Shown: positions 37,649-46,123 of the stretch, one piece after another
Layout: each line of letters opens with the position of its first letter
Position numbering within the stretch: the stretch's first letter is position 1
Source: Rhodanobacter sp. Soil772
GTDB lineage: Bacteria > Pseudomonadota > Gammaproteobacteria > Xanthomonadales > Rhodanobacteraceae
Assembly: GCF_001428385.1 (NCBI RefSeq)
Contig: NZ_LMSK01000003.1
Span: 158,688 to 222,687 of the forward strand
Length of the DNA: 64,000 bases
Reading direction: 5' to 3'
Notes under the pieces: model-generated
The model's input: the letters and a program-made list of their open reading frames with translations, nothing else
Database searches by the model: none
Told to the model about the DNA's origin: nothing
Program-made: the position numbers and the translations under genes

Positions 37649-40600
37649 TCAATTGATATGTCCACGCCAGTTTGTCGTTCGGGTTGTTGTAAAGGTATGT
37701 ATGTCGAATGTCGCAATGCTCGGTAACACCAGGTCTGCCTCGGCCAGCGCCTGCGCCTGACCGATTCCCACCGCCGCCATCCCCGCAGCGTGAATGCTGG
37801 CAATGCCAGCGGCGGCGTCCTCGACGCCGATGCACTCTTCCGGCGCCACGCCGAGCGCGCTCGCCGCAGCGAGGAAAATTTCCGGATCGGGTTTGGAGCG
37901 GCTGATCCGGTTGGCGTCGACGACGGCGTCGAACAGCCCGGCGATGCCCAGGCGCTCCAGCAGCAGGCCGGCGTTGCGGCTGGCCGAGGCCAGCGCCACC
38001 TTGAGCCCGGCCTGGCGCACCGCCTCGATCGCTGCACGCGCGCCGGGCAGCAGGTTCTGCGGCCCGAAGCGTTCGATTTGTTCGCGGTAGTAGTCGTTCT
38101 TGCGCGCGGCCAGGGCCTGCTTCTCCGCTTCCGGGTAAGCGCGCGCAGCGGCCTGCAGCAGGATCTCCAGCGAACCGCGCCGGTCGACTCCCTTCATGCG
38201 CTCGCCGGTGGCGTCGTCGAACGGCACGCCGATCTCGTCGGCCAGCCTTTTCCAGGCGGCGTGATGCACCACCGCGGTGTCGGCGATCACCCCATCCAGG
38301 TCGAAGACCACCGCCTTCAGCGGCGGCAGCGGATCGACGAAACCCACGCACGGCAGGCGCAGCGGCTGGCCGGCATGCAGGCGTTGCGGCAGGCCGTCGT
38401 GCAGGAAGGTGAGCGCGCTGCCTTCGGTGACCGTGTAGCGCACGCCGTCGCGATCGACCTCCACGCGCAGGTGCGTGCCCCGCCAGCGCAGCCCGAAGCG
38501 GTAGCCTTGCCACGCCGCGGGCAGTCGGGGCGCCAGCGCCGGCATGCCGTCGTGCACGCGCAGGCCGCCGTAGCCCCAGGTCAGTGCCAGCCAGCTGCCG
38601 GCCATCGCCGCCATGTGCAGGCCGTGCGCCGCGTTGCCGTGCAGGTCGTCCAGGTCGACGCGCAAGGTGTCCAGGAAATAGCGCCAGGCCTTGCCGGCAT
38701 GCCCCACTTCGGCCGCGAGCACCGCGAAGGTGGAGGCGGACAGGGTGGAATCGTGCACGGTGACGCCTTCGTAGTAATCGAAGTTGCGCCGCTTGGCGGC
38801 GACGTCGACCTGCTCGCCCGCCAGCATCAGGCCGAGCAACGTATCGGCCTGCTTGCACACCTGGTGGCGGTAGATGCTCAGCGGGTGCATGCGCAGCAGC
38901 AGCGGCTGTTTGCCCGGCGCCGCAACCCGTTCGGACGGCAGGCGTGGCTTGTCGAGGAAGCCGTCGTCCTGCGGAAAGATGCCCAGCGCGGCGTCCACCG
39001 GCAGGTACATCGCCTTCGCTGCGGCTCGCCATTGCGCCGGCTCGTCGGCGTGCAGGCCGATCCGCGCGGCCAGCGCGGCGTAGTCGGCCGGATGGGTCAG
39101 CGCCATCCACTCGGCGGTGGCGGCCGCGTCGCGCAGGTGCCGCTGCGCCATGCGGTTGGTGTAGTGGTTGTTGTCGACCAAGGCGGAGTATTCGTCCGGG
39201 CCGGTAACTTCGTGGATGCAGAACGCGCCGCCGCGGCGCGGATTGAAATGGCCGACGTCGAGCCAGATCCGTGCGGTCTCGAAGATCATTTCGGCGCCGC
39301 GTTCGAGCAGGAACGCCTGGTCGCCGCTGGCGTCGACGTAGAGGCGGATCGCCCAGGCCACCGCGGCATTGATGTGGTACTGCGCCGAACCGCCGGGAAA
39401 GTACGCGGAACACTCGTCGCCGCTGATCGTGCGCCATGCGTACAGCGCGCCGCACGGGTGGTCGAGTTCGCGCGCATGCTGGCGCGCGTGGTCCAGCGTG
39501 CGGTGGCGCCAGGTCAGCATGGCGCGCGCCAGCTCCGGCGCCAGTGTGACTAGTGCCGGCAGCATGAAGGCTTCGGCATCCCAGAAGCAGTGGCCCTCGT
39601 AGCCCTCGCCGGTGAGCCCCTTGGCGGCGGTGCCGCTGTGGCTGTCGCGGCCGCTGGACTGGAACAGATGGAACAAGTTGAGGCGCAGCGCCTGTTCGGT
39701 CGCCGGGTCGCCCGCGATGGCCAGGTCGGCCTGCGCCCAGAGAGCGGACAACACCTGCGCCTGCCGTTCGAGCAGGGCCGGGTAGCCGAGCGCGGTCGCC
39801 GCGGTCAGCGTGGCTTGCGCCTGCGCCAGCAGGGTATCCGCGGGATCCGTGGCGAACGGTACGGTGAAGGCGTAGGCGACGTACTTGTCCAGGCTGACGG
39901 CCTGGCCCGGCGCAAGCGTGCCCGCATAGGCCTGCACCACGCCATCCGGCGTCCGGCCGGCGTCGCGGAAAGTGAGTTCGGCGGCGTGCCGATGACGCTG
40001 CGCGCAGACCAGCCGGATGCCGCTGTGGGTGGTCTGCTGGCCGACCCAGGCCAGCTCCGCGTCGGCCTGGGCGTCCCGGTTGGCGAGGCCTCCATGAATG
40101 CGGCTGCCGATGCGCGGGTCGTTGCCTTGTCCGACGGCCTCGCGCGCGGTGCCGATCGAGGATTCCAGCGTGATCGGGCCGCGGTAGTCGATCGAACGCA
40201 CGCGGTAACGGATCGCCAGCAGTCCGGCATCCTCCAGGCTGACGATGCGTTCGGCCTCGATTTCCAGCGTGGCGCCTTGCGGCGAGTGCCAGCGCAGCAC
40301 GCGGCGATAACAGCCACGGCGCAGGTCGAGGATGCGTTCGAAGTGCAGCCATTCGCCTTGGTCGAGCCGCACTGGCGTGTCGCCGAGGCGCAGCCGGATG
40401 TGCGTGGCGTCGGCGACCGGGATGCGCGTGTCGGTATGGCTGGCGAAGCCGGGGAAGCGTTCGTGGTACTCGATCGGGGTGCGTTCCCACACTCCGGACA
40501 GCAAGGTGGCCTGGCTGGCGCTGTCGGCTTCCTCCAGGTTGCCGCGCACGCCGAGCGTGCCGTTGGCGAGGGCAAACAGGCTCTCGTCCTGCGCGAAGTC

Positions 40601-40705
40601 GGCCGGGTCGGTGCCGTGGCGGACCAGCAGCCACGGGTCGCCCGTCGCTTGGCCGCCAGACGGTGATGCGTCGGGGCTTGTTGCTGCCGTCGTCGGGTGA
40701 TCCAC
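37649..40705 (-). CDS. Fused GH65 disaccharide phosphorylase and beta-phosphoglucomutase
   Basis: This cytoplasmic protein joins a GH65 phosphorylase (about residues 20-760), which splits an alpha-glucosyl disaccharide with phosphate to beta-glucose 1-phosphate and glucose, to a HAD-type beta-phosphoglucomutase (about 790-1015) giving glucose 6-phosphate. GH65 marks: CFWDAEAFMLPALVTLAPEL and the general-acid Glu in HEVTGPDEYSALVDNNHYTN near residue 506. Mutase marks: nucleophile Asp in VVFDLDGVIADT, VALASASRN, SKPDPEIF and GVEDAAAGI. I chose the GTG at 40705 (ribosome site CAGGGA), giving 1018 residues; upstream ATGs at 40744 and 40789 lack good sites, and 40789 lies in the operator palindrome. 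The disaccharide (trehalose, maltose, kojibiose or nigerose) cannot be read from sequence. Confidence 0.92.
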   Translation of the reverse strand: MDHPTTAATSPDASPSGGQATGDPWLLVRHGTDPADFAQDESLFALANGTLGVRGNLEEADSASQATLLSGVWERTPIEYHERFPGFASHTDTRIPVADATHIRLRLGDTPVRLDQGEWLHFERILDLRRGCYRRVLRWHSPQGATLEIEAERIVSLEDAGLLAIRYRVRSIDYRGPITLESSIGTAREAVGQGNDPRIGSRIHGGLANRDAQADAELAWVGQQTTHSGIRLVCAQRHRHAAELTFRDAGRTPDGVVQAYAGTLAPGQAVSLDKYVAYAFTVPFATDPADTLLAQAQATLTAATALGYPALLERQAQVLSALWAQADLAIAGDPATEQALRLNLFHLFQSSGRDSHSGTAAKGLTGEGYEGHCFWDAEAFMLPALVTLAPELARAMLTWRHRTLDHARQHARELDHPCGALYAWRTISGDECSAYFPGGSAQYHINAAVAWAIRLYVDASGDQAFLLERGAEMIFETARIWLDVGHFNPRRGGAFCIHEVTGPDEYSALVDNNHYTNRMAQRHLRDAAATAEWMALTHPADYAALAARIGLHADEPAQWRAAAKAMYLPVDAALGIFPQDDGFLDKPRLPSERVAAPGKQPLLLRMHPLSIYRHQVCKQADTLLGLMLAGEQVDVAAKRRNFDYYEGVTVHDSTLSASTFAVLAAEVGHAGKAWRYFLDTLRVDLDDLHGNAAHGLHMAAMAGSWLALTWGYGGLRVHDGMPALAPRLPAAWQGYRFGLRWRGTHLRVEVDRDGVRYTVTEGSALTFLHDGLPQRLHAGQPLRLPCVGFVDPLPPLKAVVFDLDGVIADTAVVHHAAWKRLADEIGVPFDDATGERMKGVDRRGSLEILLQAAARAYPEAEKQALAARKNDYYREQIERFGPQNLLPGARAAIEAVRQAGLKVALASASRNAGLLLERLGIAGLFDAVVDANRISRSKPDPEIFLAAASALGVAPEECIGVEDAAAGIASIHAAGMAAVGIGQAQALAEADLVLPSIATFDIHTFTTTRTTNWRGHIN

Positions 40706-40771
40706 GATAAATCCCTGTCTTCCGCGCGCTGTTGGCCGGGCCATACCCCGGCTGGCGGGCAGCTTGGCAGC

Positions 40772-40805
40772 AAATGTTATCGGTATCAAGATACCGATAA
40801 CATTT
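40772..40805. promoter_or_regulatory. Perfect 16-bp-arm palindrome, probable LacI-family operator of the alpha-glucoside locus
   Basis: AAATGTTATCGGTATC (40772-40787) and its exact reverse complement (40790-40805) are separated by AA. Each arm contains a TGTTATCGGTATC core with central CG, itself a near-dyad resembling LacI-family (GntR-like) sites, so the element may hold two operators face to face. It lies 66 bases before the phosphorylase start and 212 bases before the divergent LacI gene. The rest of the 312-base gap (40706-41017) holds nothing else I can support. Confidence 0.75.
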
Positions 40806-41017
40806 TAGTGGCACAGGCCTGCCATGATGGCTTCGGGGGCGGTGGAGAAGGCCATGGATACGCACTTTCCGGTCGCGTCGGCGGGTTGCGGCGAGGCGGC
40901 GCGGGGCGAGGTTGCATCGACAGGGCGAATGTCGACACACTGCAGGTGCCGGTGCGGGCCATCGCTGCAGTCCGGCAGCGCCGCGGCACCGGAGCCAAGC
41001 CAACAGGGATCAGATAG

Positions 41018-42022
41018 TTGAGCAAGAAAGGCGCGCGCAAGAATGCGTCAGGCAGCCTGACCATGGCCGACCTGGCGCAACTGGCCGGGGTATCCAAGAT
41101 CACCGTCTCGCGGGCGCTGGGCGACAGCCCGCTGGTCAACCCGGAAACCCGCGAGCGGATCCAGGTGCTGGCGCGCGAGCATGGCTACAAGCTCAACATC
41201 AGCGCGCGCAACTTGCGCCTGCGCCGCAGCCATACGGTGGCGGTGATCGTGGAAATGAAACCGTCCACCGATCGCACCATGTTCGATCCGTACCCGCTGG
41301 TGCTGCTGGGCGGCATCTCGCAGGAACTGACCGCGGCCGGCTACAGCGTGCTGCTGACCACCCGCCAGGGCGCCAGCGCGGCGGCGGTGCAGGCGGCCGA
41401 CGGGCTGATCCTGCTGGGCCAGGGCGCGCACCAGGACGCGGTGCGCCGGTTCGACAAGCTGTGCCTGCCGATGGTGGTGTGGGGCGCGCAGTCGGCCAGC
41501 GACGCGCACGTGGTGGTGGGCAGCGACAACCGCCTCGGCGGCGCGGTGGTGGCGCGGCACTTCATCGCGCTGGGCCGGCACCGTCCGGTGTTCATCGGCA
41601 ACCCCAGCCACCCGGAGATCTTCGAGCGGCTGGACGGCTTCATCGACGCGCTGGCGGTGCGCGGGATCAAGCCGCTGCTGATGCGACGCGACGAGTTCAC
41701 GGTGGACTCGGGCATGGATGCAGTGCGCTCGCTGCATGCGCGCAAGGTCGGCTTCGATGCGATCTTCGCCTGCAACGACCTGCTGGCGATGGGCGCAATC
41801 CGCGCCACGCTGGACCTGGGGCGCTCGGTGCCGGCCGATGTTTCGGTGGTCGGCTACGACGACATGCCGCTCGGCGCCAGCTTCCTGCCGCCGTTGAGTT
41901 CGGTGCGGCAGGACTGGCAGGAAGGCGGCATGCTGCTGGCACGCAAGGTGCTGGCGCTGATCGAGGGCGAACCGGCCAGCTCGGAATGCCTGCCGGTCAG
42001 CCTGATCGTGCGCTCGACCTGA
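41018..42022 (+). CDS. LacI-family regulator of the alpha-glucoside locus
   Basis: The 334-residue protein has a LacI helix-turn-helix (TMADLAQLAGVSKITVSRAL) with hinge (NISARNLRLRRS) and a ligand-binding domain ending SLIVRST. The likely start is TTG with AGGGA eight bases upstream; the next in-frame ATG, at the helix-turn-helix, lacks a ribosome site. It is divergent from the phosphorylase operon across a region containing the strong palindrome, so it probably represses that operon and perhaps itself. The rare start codon may keep its level low. It ends five bases before the convergent pilS stop. Confidence 0.93.
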   Translation: MSKKGARKNASGSLTMADLAQLAGVSKITVSRALGDSPLVNPETRERIQVLAREHGYKLNISARNLRLRRSHTVAVIVEMKPSTDRTMFDPYPLVLLGGISQELTAAGYSVLLTTRQGASAAAVQAADGLILLGQGAHQDAVRRFDKLCLPMVVWGAQSASDAHVVVGSDNRLGGAVVARHFIALGRHRPVFIGNPSHPEIFERLDGFIDALAVRGIKPLLMRRDEFTVDSGMDAVRSLHARKVGFDAIFACNDLLAMGAIRATLDLGRSVPADVSVVGYDDMPLGASFLPPLSSVRQDWQEGGMLLARKVLALIEGEPASSECLPVSLIVRST

Positions 42023-42026
42023 TTTT

Positions 42027-43679
42027 TCAGCGCGTGGCGGCGGCCTGGGCGGTTTCGCTGGGCTCGGCCGGGCTGCGCGCCGGCGGGGTCAGTACCAGCC
42101 GGAAGCAGCTGCCGCCACCGGCCACGCGCACGTATTCCAGCGCCGCCTGGTTGGCGTCGCTCATCTGCCGGGCCAGGTACAGGCCCAGGCCGGTGCCGTA
42201 TTCGTGGGTGGTGTAGAACGGCTCGAAAATTTGCGCGGCCACCTTCGGCGCGATGCCGGGGCCGCGGTCGATCACTTCCAGGATCGGCACGCCGTGCTCG
42301 CCCTGCCGGGTCACCACCATCACCCGCGCCGGCTCGCCGGGCAGGCGGCCGTAGCGCAGCGCGTTCTGCACCAGGTTCCATACCACCTGCTGCAATTGCT
42401 GCGGGTCGGCCACCGCCGCCACCGGTACGGGGCTGCTGGCGATCGCGCGCAGCGAATCGGCGCCCAGGTCGTTGCCCTGGCTGTATTCCTCGACGAAGGC
42501 CTGCGCCCAGTGGCCCAGGTCCAGCGTCTCCGGGCGCGAGCGCTCGCGCCGCGACAGCTGCAGGATGTTCTCGATGATCTCGTTGAGCCGGATGCAGTGG
42601 TTGTTGATGATCTCGACCATGCGCTGGTCGGTGCTGTCCATGCTGGTCGACTCGGCCAGCAGCTGCGCGGAGTAGCGGATCGCCGCCAGCGGGTTGCGGA
42701 TTTCGTGCGCGATCGAGGCGGACAGCCGGCCCAGCGAGGTGAGCGTGAGCTCCTCGGCGCGGCGCGACAGCAGCGAGGTGTCGTCGAGGAAGATCAGTAC
42801 GTGCGAGTCGTCGTTCGGCGCCAGCCGGGTGAAGCGCGGCACCACCTCGGGCACGCCGTCGGCGAGCTGGGTGGCGGTCTCGTCGAGTTTGCCGGAGGTC
42901 ATCCAGTGGTACAGCCGGCGCGACAGCTCCGGCGCCAGCTGGCCGAGGTCGCGCTGGTCGGCGCCGGGGTTGCCCATCAGCATCCACGCCGATTCGTTGA
43001 TCTGGTGGATGCGGTTGGCGTCGTCGACCAGCAGCACGCCGGTCTTCATGCGGCGGATGATCAGCTCGTTGACCTGGGCCAGGTTGGCCAGGTCGGTGCT
43101 GCGCTGCTCGGCCAGCGCCTCGGTGGCGCGCAATTGCCGGCCCAGCACGTGGCACAAGGTGGTGGTGGCGAAGTAGGCGAGGCCGAACAGCGCCGCTTCG
43201 AGCAGGTCGCGGTCGCCGGGGTTGTCGATCGAACTGCCGAACAAGGTATGCCCGAGCATGCCCAGCGTGGCCAGCGCGGCAAAGAAGCTGGACAGCCGCA
43301 ACGGCAGGATCAGCGCGCCGGCGCTGAGGTTCACCGCCAGCATCATCGCGATGCCGATGCGCGCGTCGTGCATCGCGGCGATCGCCAGCACGGCGGCGGC
43401 GATGTCCACGACCAGGGTCGCCGCCACGGCTGTCCTGGCATACGGCATGCTGCGCCGGTTCAGCAGCAGCGCGACCAGCGCGAAGACCAGGTACAGCGCC
43501 GTTACGGTGCGGGCGAAGTCGGGAGTGGCCAGTTGCGGCCAGCCCAGGCCCGGCGGGCTGAACGCCAGGGCGGCGTAGACCAGCGCCTGCACCAGCCGGA
43601 ACGCGTTGAGGAACGACAGCTCGTGGCGGATCGTCGCCGTGCCCGCGCGCGAGGCAGTCAAAGGTACTGTGCTGGACAT
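42027..43679 (-). CDS. pilS: PilS, membrane sensor histidine kinase for type IV pili
   Basis: PilS monitors pilin in the inner membrane and controls PilR phosphorylation. The 550-residue protein has six hydrophobic helices (about residues 20-190), a PAS-like domain (about 215-320; MKTGVLLVDDANRIHQINES), a HisKA domain with the phospho-acceptor in SASIAHEIRNPLAAIRYSAQ, and a HATPase domain (NLVQNALRYG, DRGPGIAP, GTGLGLYLA). Location next to sucC is the usual Xanthomonadales arrangement. The partner pilR is not adjacent: its gene lies on the same strand but about 14 kb downstream, past the alpha-glucoside locus. The LacI gene ends five bases beyond the pilS stop. Confidence 0.88.
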   Translation of the reverse strand: MSSTVPLTASRAGTATIRHELSFLNAFRLVQALVYAALAFSPPGLGWPQLATPDFARTVTALYLVFALVALLLNRRSMPYARTAVAATLVVDIAAAVLAIAAMHDARIGIAMMLAVNLSAGALILPLRLSSFFAALATLGMLGHTLFGSSIDNPGDRDLLEAALFGLAYFATTTLCHVLGRQLRATEALAEQRSTDLANLAQVNELIIRRMKTGVLLVDDANRIHQINESAWMLMGNPGADQRDLGQLAPELSRRLYHWMTSGKLDETATQLADGVPEVVPRFTRLAPNDDSHVLIFLDDTSLLSRRAEELTLTSLGRLSASIAHEIRNPLAAIRYSAQLLAESTSMDSTDQRMVEIINNHCIRLNEIIENILQLSRRERSRPETLDLGHWAQAFVEEYSQGNDLGADSLRAIASSPVPVAAVADPQQLQQVVWNLVQNALRYGRLPGEPARVMVVTRQGEHGVPILEVIDRGPGIAPKVAAQIFEPFYTTHEYGTGLGLYLARQMSDANQAALEYVRVAGGGSCFRLVLTPPARSPAEPSETAQAAATR

Positions 43680-43985
43680 ATGCCGCCTGTACTGGGTGGA
43701 TCAGGGCATTCCCGAGGGTTCCGGCCGAGTATAGACGGGCTGATCGGCGCCGTGCCGATGTCGGAAAGCGCATGGGAGCGCCCTGCGCGGGCGCTCCGCG
43801 CAGGCAGCCCTTTCCATCGGCGCCCGCTTCCGCGAAAATGGGCGGCCGTGTTGCGCGGTATGGCCGGCTTCGTCCGGCTGCGCACTGCATGCCGGCAGCG
43901 CGCTCATCCGCCGTCCGACCTTCCTGACCCACGCTGATGTCACGCGTGCGGCCGCCATCGTTTCTCCGTTCGCTCGAGGTATCGA
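43680..43985. other. Divergent intergenic region between pilS and sucC
   Basis: This 306-base region must hold the start sites for pilS (minus) and sucCD (plus). A perfect 9-bp hairpin GGAGCGCCC/GGGCGCTCC with a 5-base loop lies at 43775-43797. The sucC ribosome site is GAGGT, just before its ATG. I found no convincing -10/-35 pair and no small gene. Confidence 0.5.
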
Positions 43986-45149
43986 ATGAATTTCCACGAA
44001 TACCAGGCCAAAGAACTGTTCGCGCAGTACGGCATTGCCGTGCCGCCGGGCAAGGTCGCCAATTCCCCCGACGCCGCCGTCGATGCCGCCAAGGCATTGG
44101 GTGGCACGCAATGGATGGTCAAGGCGCAGATCCATGCCGGCGGCCGCGGCAAGTCCGGCGGCGTCAAGTTCTGCCGCAGCTTCGACGACGTGCGCGCCGC
44201 CGCCAAGGGCATGCTCGGCACCAACATGGAAACCTACCAGTCCGCCGGCCGCGCGCTGCCGGTGAACCTGGTGCTGGTGACCGACGCCACCGACATCGCC
44301 CGCGAGCTGTACCTGTCGATCCTGGTGGATCGCGACAGCAAGGCCGTCTCGTTTATCGCCTCCAAGCACGGCGGCGTGGACATCGAGCAGGTCGCCAAGG
44401 ACACGCCCGAAGACATCCACACCATCGTGGTCGATTTCGTCGAAGGGCTGCAGCCGTACCAGTGCCGCCAGCTCGGCTTCGCGATGGACCTCAACGGCAA
44501 GCAGGTCAACCAGCTCACGAAGATCATGCTGGGCCTGTACAAGCTGTTCAACGAGCAGGATCTGGCCCTTGTCGAGCTCAATCCACTCGCGGTGCTGGAA
44601 GACGGCAACCTCGCCGCGCTCGACGGCAAGGTCAACTCCGACGACAACGCCGAATACCGCCACCCGAACTTGGCCGCGATGCGCGACCTGACCCAGGAAG
44701 ACGCGGCCGAAGCCGCCGCGGTGAAGTACAACCTCAACTACGTGACCATGGACGGCTCGATCGGCTGCATGGTCAACGGTGCCGGCCTGGCGATGGCCAC
44801 CATGGACGTGATCAAGCTGGCGGGCGGCGAGCCGGCCAACTTCCTCGACGTGGGCGGCGGCGCCACCAAGGAGCGCGTGACCGAGGCGTTCAAGCTGATC
44901 CTGTCCTCGGACAAGGTGCGCTGCATCCTGGTCAACATCTTCGGCGGCATCGTGCGCTGCGACCTGATCGCCGAGGGCATCATTGCCGCGGTGAAGGAAG
45001 TGGGCCTGAAGATTCCCGTGGTGGTGCGCCTGCAGGGCACCAATGTCGATCAGGGCCGCGAACTGCTGGCCAATTCCGGCCTGGCGATCACGCCGGCGGA
45101 TGATCTCAACGACGCGGCCCAGAAGGCCGTGGCTGCCGCGAAGGCCTGA
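43986..45149 (+). CDS. sucC: Succinate-CoA ligase (ADP-forming), beta subunit
   Basis: SucC binds nucleotide and, with SucD, interconverts succinyl-CoA and succinate in the citric acid cycle with ATP synthesis. The 387 residues match the family length exactly. It starts [20 protein letters not shown] and has the ATP-grasp domain ([28 protein letters not shown]) and the C-terminal ligase domain ([33 protein letters not shown]). The ribosome site GAGGT is well placed. It is followed after 11 bases by sucD. Confidence 0.98.
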   Translation: MNFHEYQAKELFAQYGIAVPPGKVANSPDAAVDAAKALGGTQWMVKAQIHAGGRGKSGGVKFCRSFDDVRAAAKGMLGTNMETYQSAGRALPVNLVLVTDATDIARELYLSILVDRDSKAVSFIASKHGGVDIEQVAKDTPEDIHTIVVDFVEGLQPYQCRQLGFAMDLNGKQVNQLTKIMLGLYKLFNEQDLALVELNPLAVLEDGNLAALDGKVNSDDNAEYRHPNLAAMRDLTQEDAAEAAAVKYNLNYVTMDGSIGCMVNGAGLAMATMDVIKLAGGEPANFLDVGGGATKERVTEAFKLILSSDKVRCILVNIFGGIVRCDLIAEGIIAAVKEVGLKIPVVVRLQGTNVDQGRELLANSGLAITPADDLNDAAQKAVAAAKA

Positions 45150-45160
45150 GGAGTAATCGA

Positions 45161-46036
45161 ATGAGCGTTTTGGTCAACAAGAACACCAAGGTGATCGTGC
45201 AGGGCTTCACCGGCCAGCAGGGTACCTTCCATGCACAGCAGTGCCTCGACTACGGCACCCAGGTCGTCGGTGGCGTCACCCCGGGCAAGGGCGGTTCCGA
45301 GCACATCGGCCTGCCGGTCTTCAACTCGGTCGATGAAGCCGTGCTCGAAACCGGTGCTGACGCGTCCGTCATCTTCGTGCCGCCGCCGTTCGCGGCCGAC
45401 TCGATCCTGGAAGCGATCGACGCGGGCATCAAGGTGATCGTGGCGATCACCGAAGGCATCCCGGTGCTCGACATGCTGCGCGTGAAAAACGTGCTGCAGC
45501 AGCATCCGGAAATCGTGCTGATCGGGCCGAACTGCCCCGGCATCATCACCCCCGGCGAATGCAAGATCGGCATCATGCCCGGTCACATCCACCAGAAGGG
45601 CAAGGTCGGCGTGGTCTCGCGCTCCGGCACGCTGACTTATGAAGCGGTGTTCCAGACCACCAACGAAGGCCTCGGCCAGAGCACGGTGATCGGCATCGGC
45701 GGCGACCCAATCAACGGGCTGAACTTCATCGACTGCCTGAAGCTGTTCCAGGACGACCCGCAGACCGAAGGCATCATCATGGTCGGCGAGATCGGCGGCA
45801 GTGCCGAGGAAGACGCCGCCGAGTTCATCGGCGAGTACGTGAAGAAGCCGGTCGTTTCGTTCATCGCCGGCGCCTCGGCTCCGGCCGGCAAGCGCATGGG
45901 CCATGCCGGCGCGATCATCTCCGGCGGCAAGGGCACCGCCGCGGCGAAGTTCGCCGCGCTGGAGAAGGCGGGCGTCACCACGGTGAAGTCGCCGGCGGAT
46001 CTGGGCAAGGCGCTTGCGAAGCTGATGAAGAAGTAA
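45161..46036 (+). CDS. sucD: Succinate-CoA ligase, alpha subunit
   Basis: SucD carries the CoA-binding fold and the phosphorylated histidine. The 291-residue protein shows the CoA-binding N-terminus ([20 protein letters not shown]), [39 protein letters not shown], and the active-site His in [18 protein letters not shown] sequence ([20 protein letters not shown]). It is co-transcribed with sucC, with a GAGGAG ribosome site in the gap, and ends at a strong hairpin. Confidence 0.98.
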   Translation: MSVLVNKNTKVIVQGFTGQQGTFHAQQCLDYGTQVVGGVTPGKGGSEHIGLPVFNSVDEAVLETGADASVIFVPPPFAADSILEAIDAGIKVIVAITEGIPVLDMLRVKNVLQQHPEIVLIGPNCPGIITPGECKIGIMPGHIHQKGKVGVVSRSGTLTYEAVFQTTNEGLGQSTVIGIGGDPINGLNFIDCLKLFQDDPQTEGIIMVGEIGGSAEEDAAEFIGEYVKKPVVSFIAGASAPAGKRMGHAGAIISGGKGTAAAKFAALEKAGVTTVKSPADLGKALAKLMKK

Positions 46037-46077
46037 GTCGGTCCGGCGTAAGTCGGCTCCGTAGTGCTCTAAAATGC

Positions 46078-46103
46078 GAAGGCCGCGATTCGTCGCGGCC
46101 TTC
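46078..46103 (+). terminator. Hairpin after sucD
   Basis: GAAGGCCGCG (46078-46087) pairs perfectly with CGCGGCCTTC (46094-46103) around ATTCGT, followed by GTCATTT. The stem is very stable but the T run is short and interrupted. It lies 20 bases before the nadE start and probably ends sucCD transcription. Confidence 0.7.
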
Positions 46104-46123
46104 GTCATTTCTGGAGCACGTTC

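Noticed and set aside
40744..40789. ATG codons at 40744 and 40789 as starts of the phosphorylase-mutase fusion
   Set aside because: Neither has a good ribosome site, and 40789 lies within the operator palindrome. The GTG at 40705 has CAGGGA well spaced and begins where family similarity can start.
40809..40823. TGGCAC-N-TGCC considered as a sigma-54 promoter next to the palindrome
   Set aside because: The spacing between the GG and GC elements is one base short and the -12 TTGC is incomplete.
27852..42026. Mobile-element machinery at the edges of the alpha-glucoside module
   Set aside because: No integrase, transposase, tRNA target or direct repeats were seen at either junction, so the mechanism of insertion cannot be stated.
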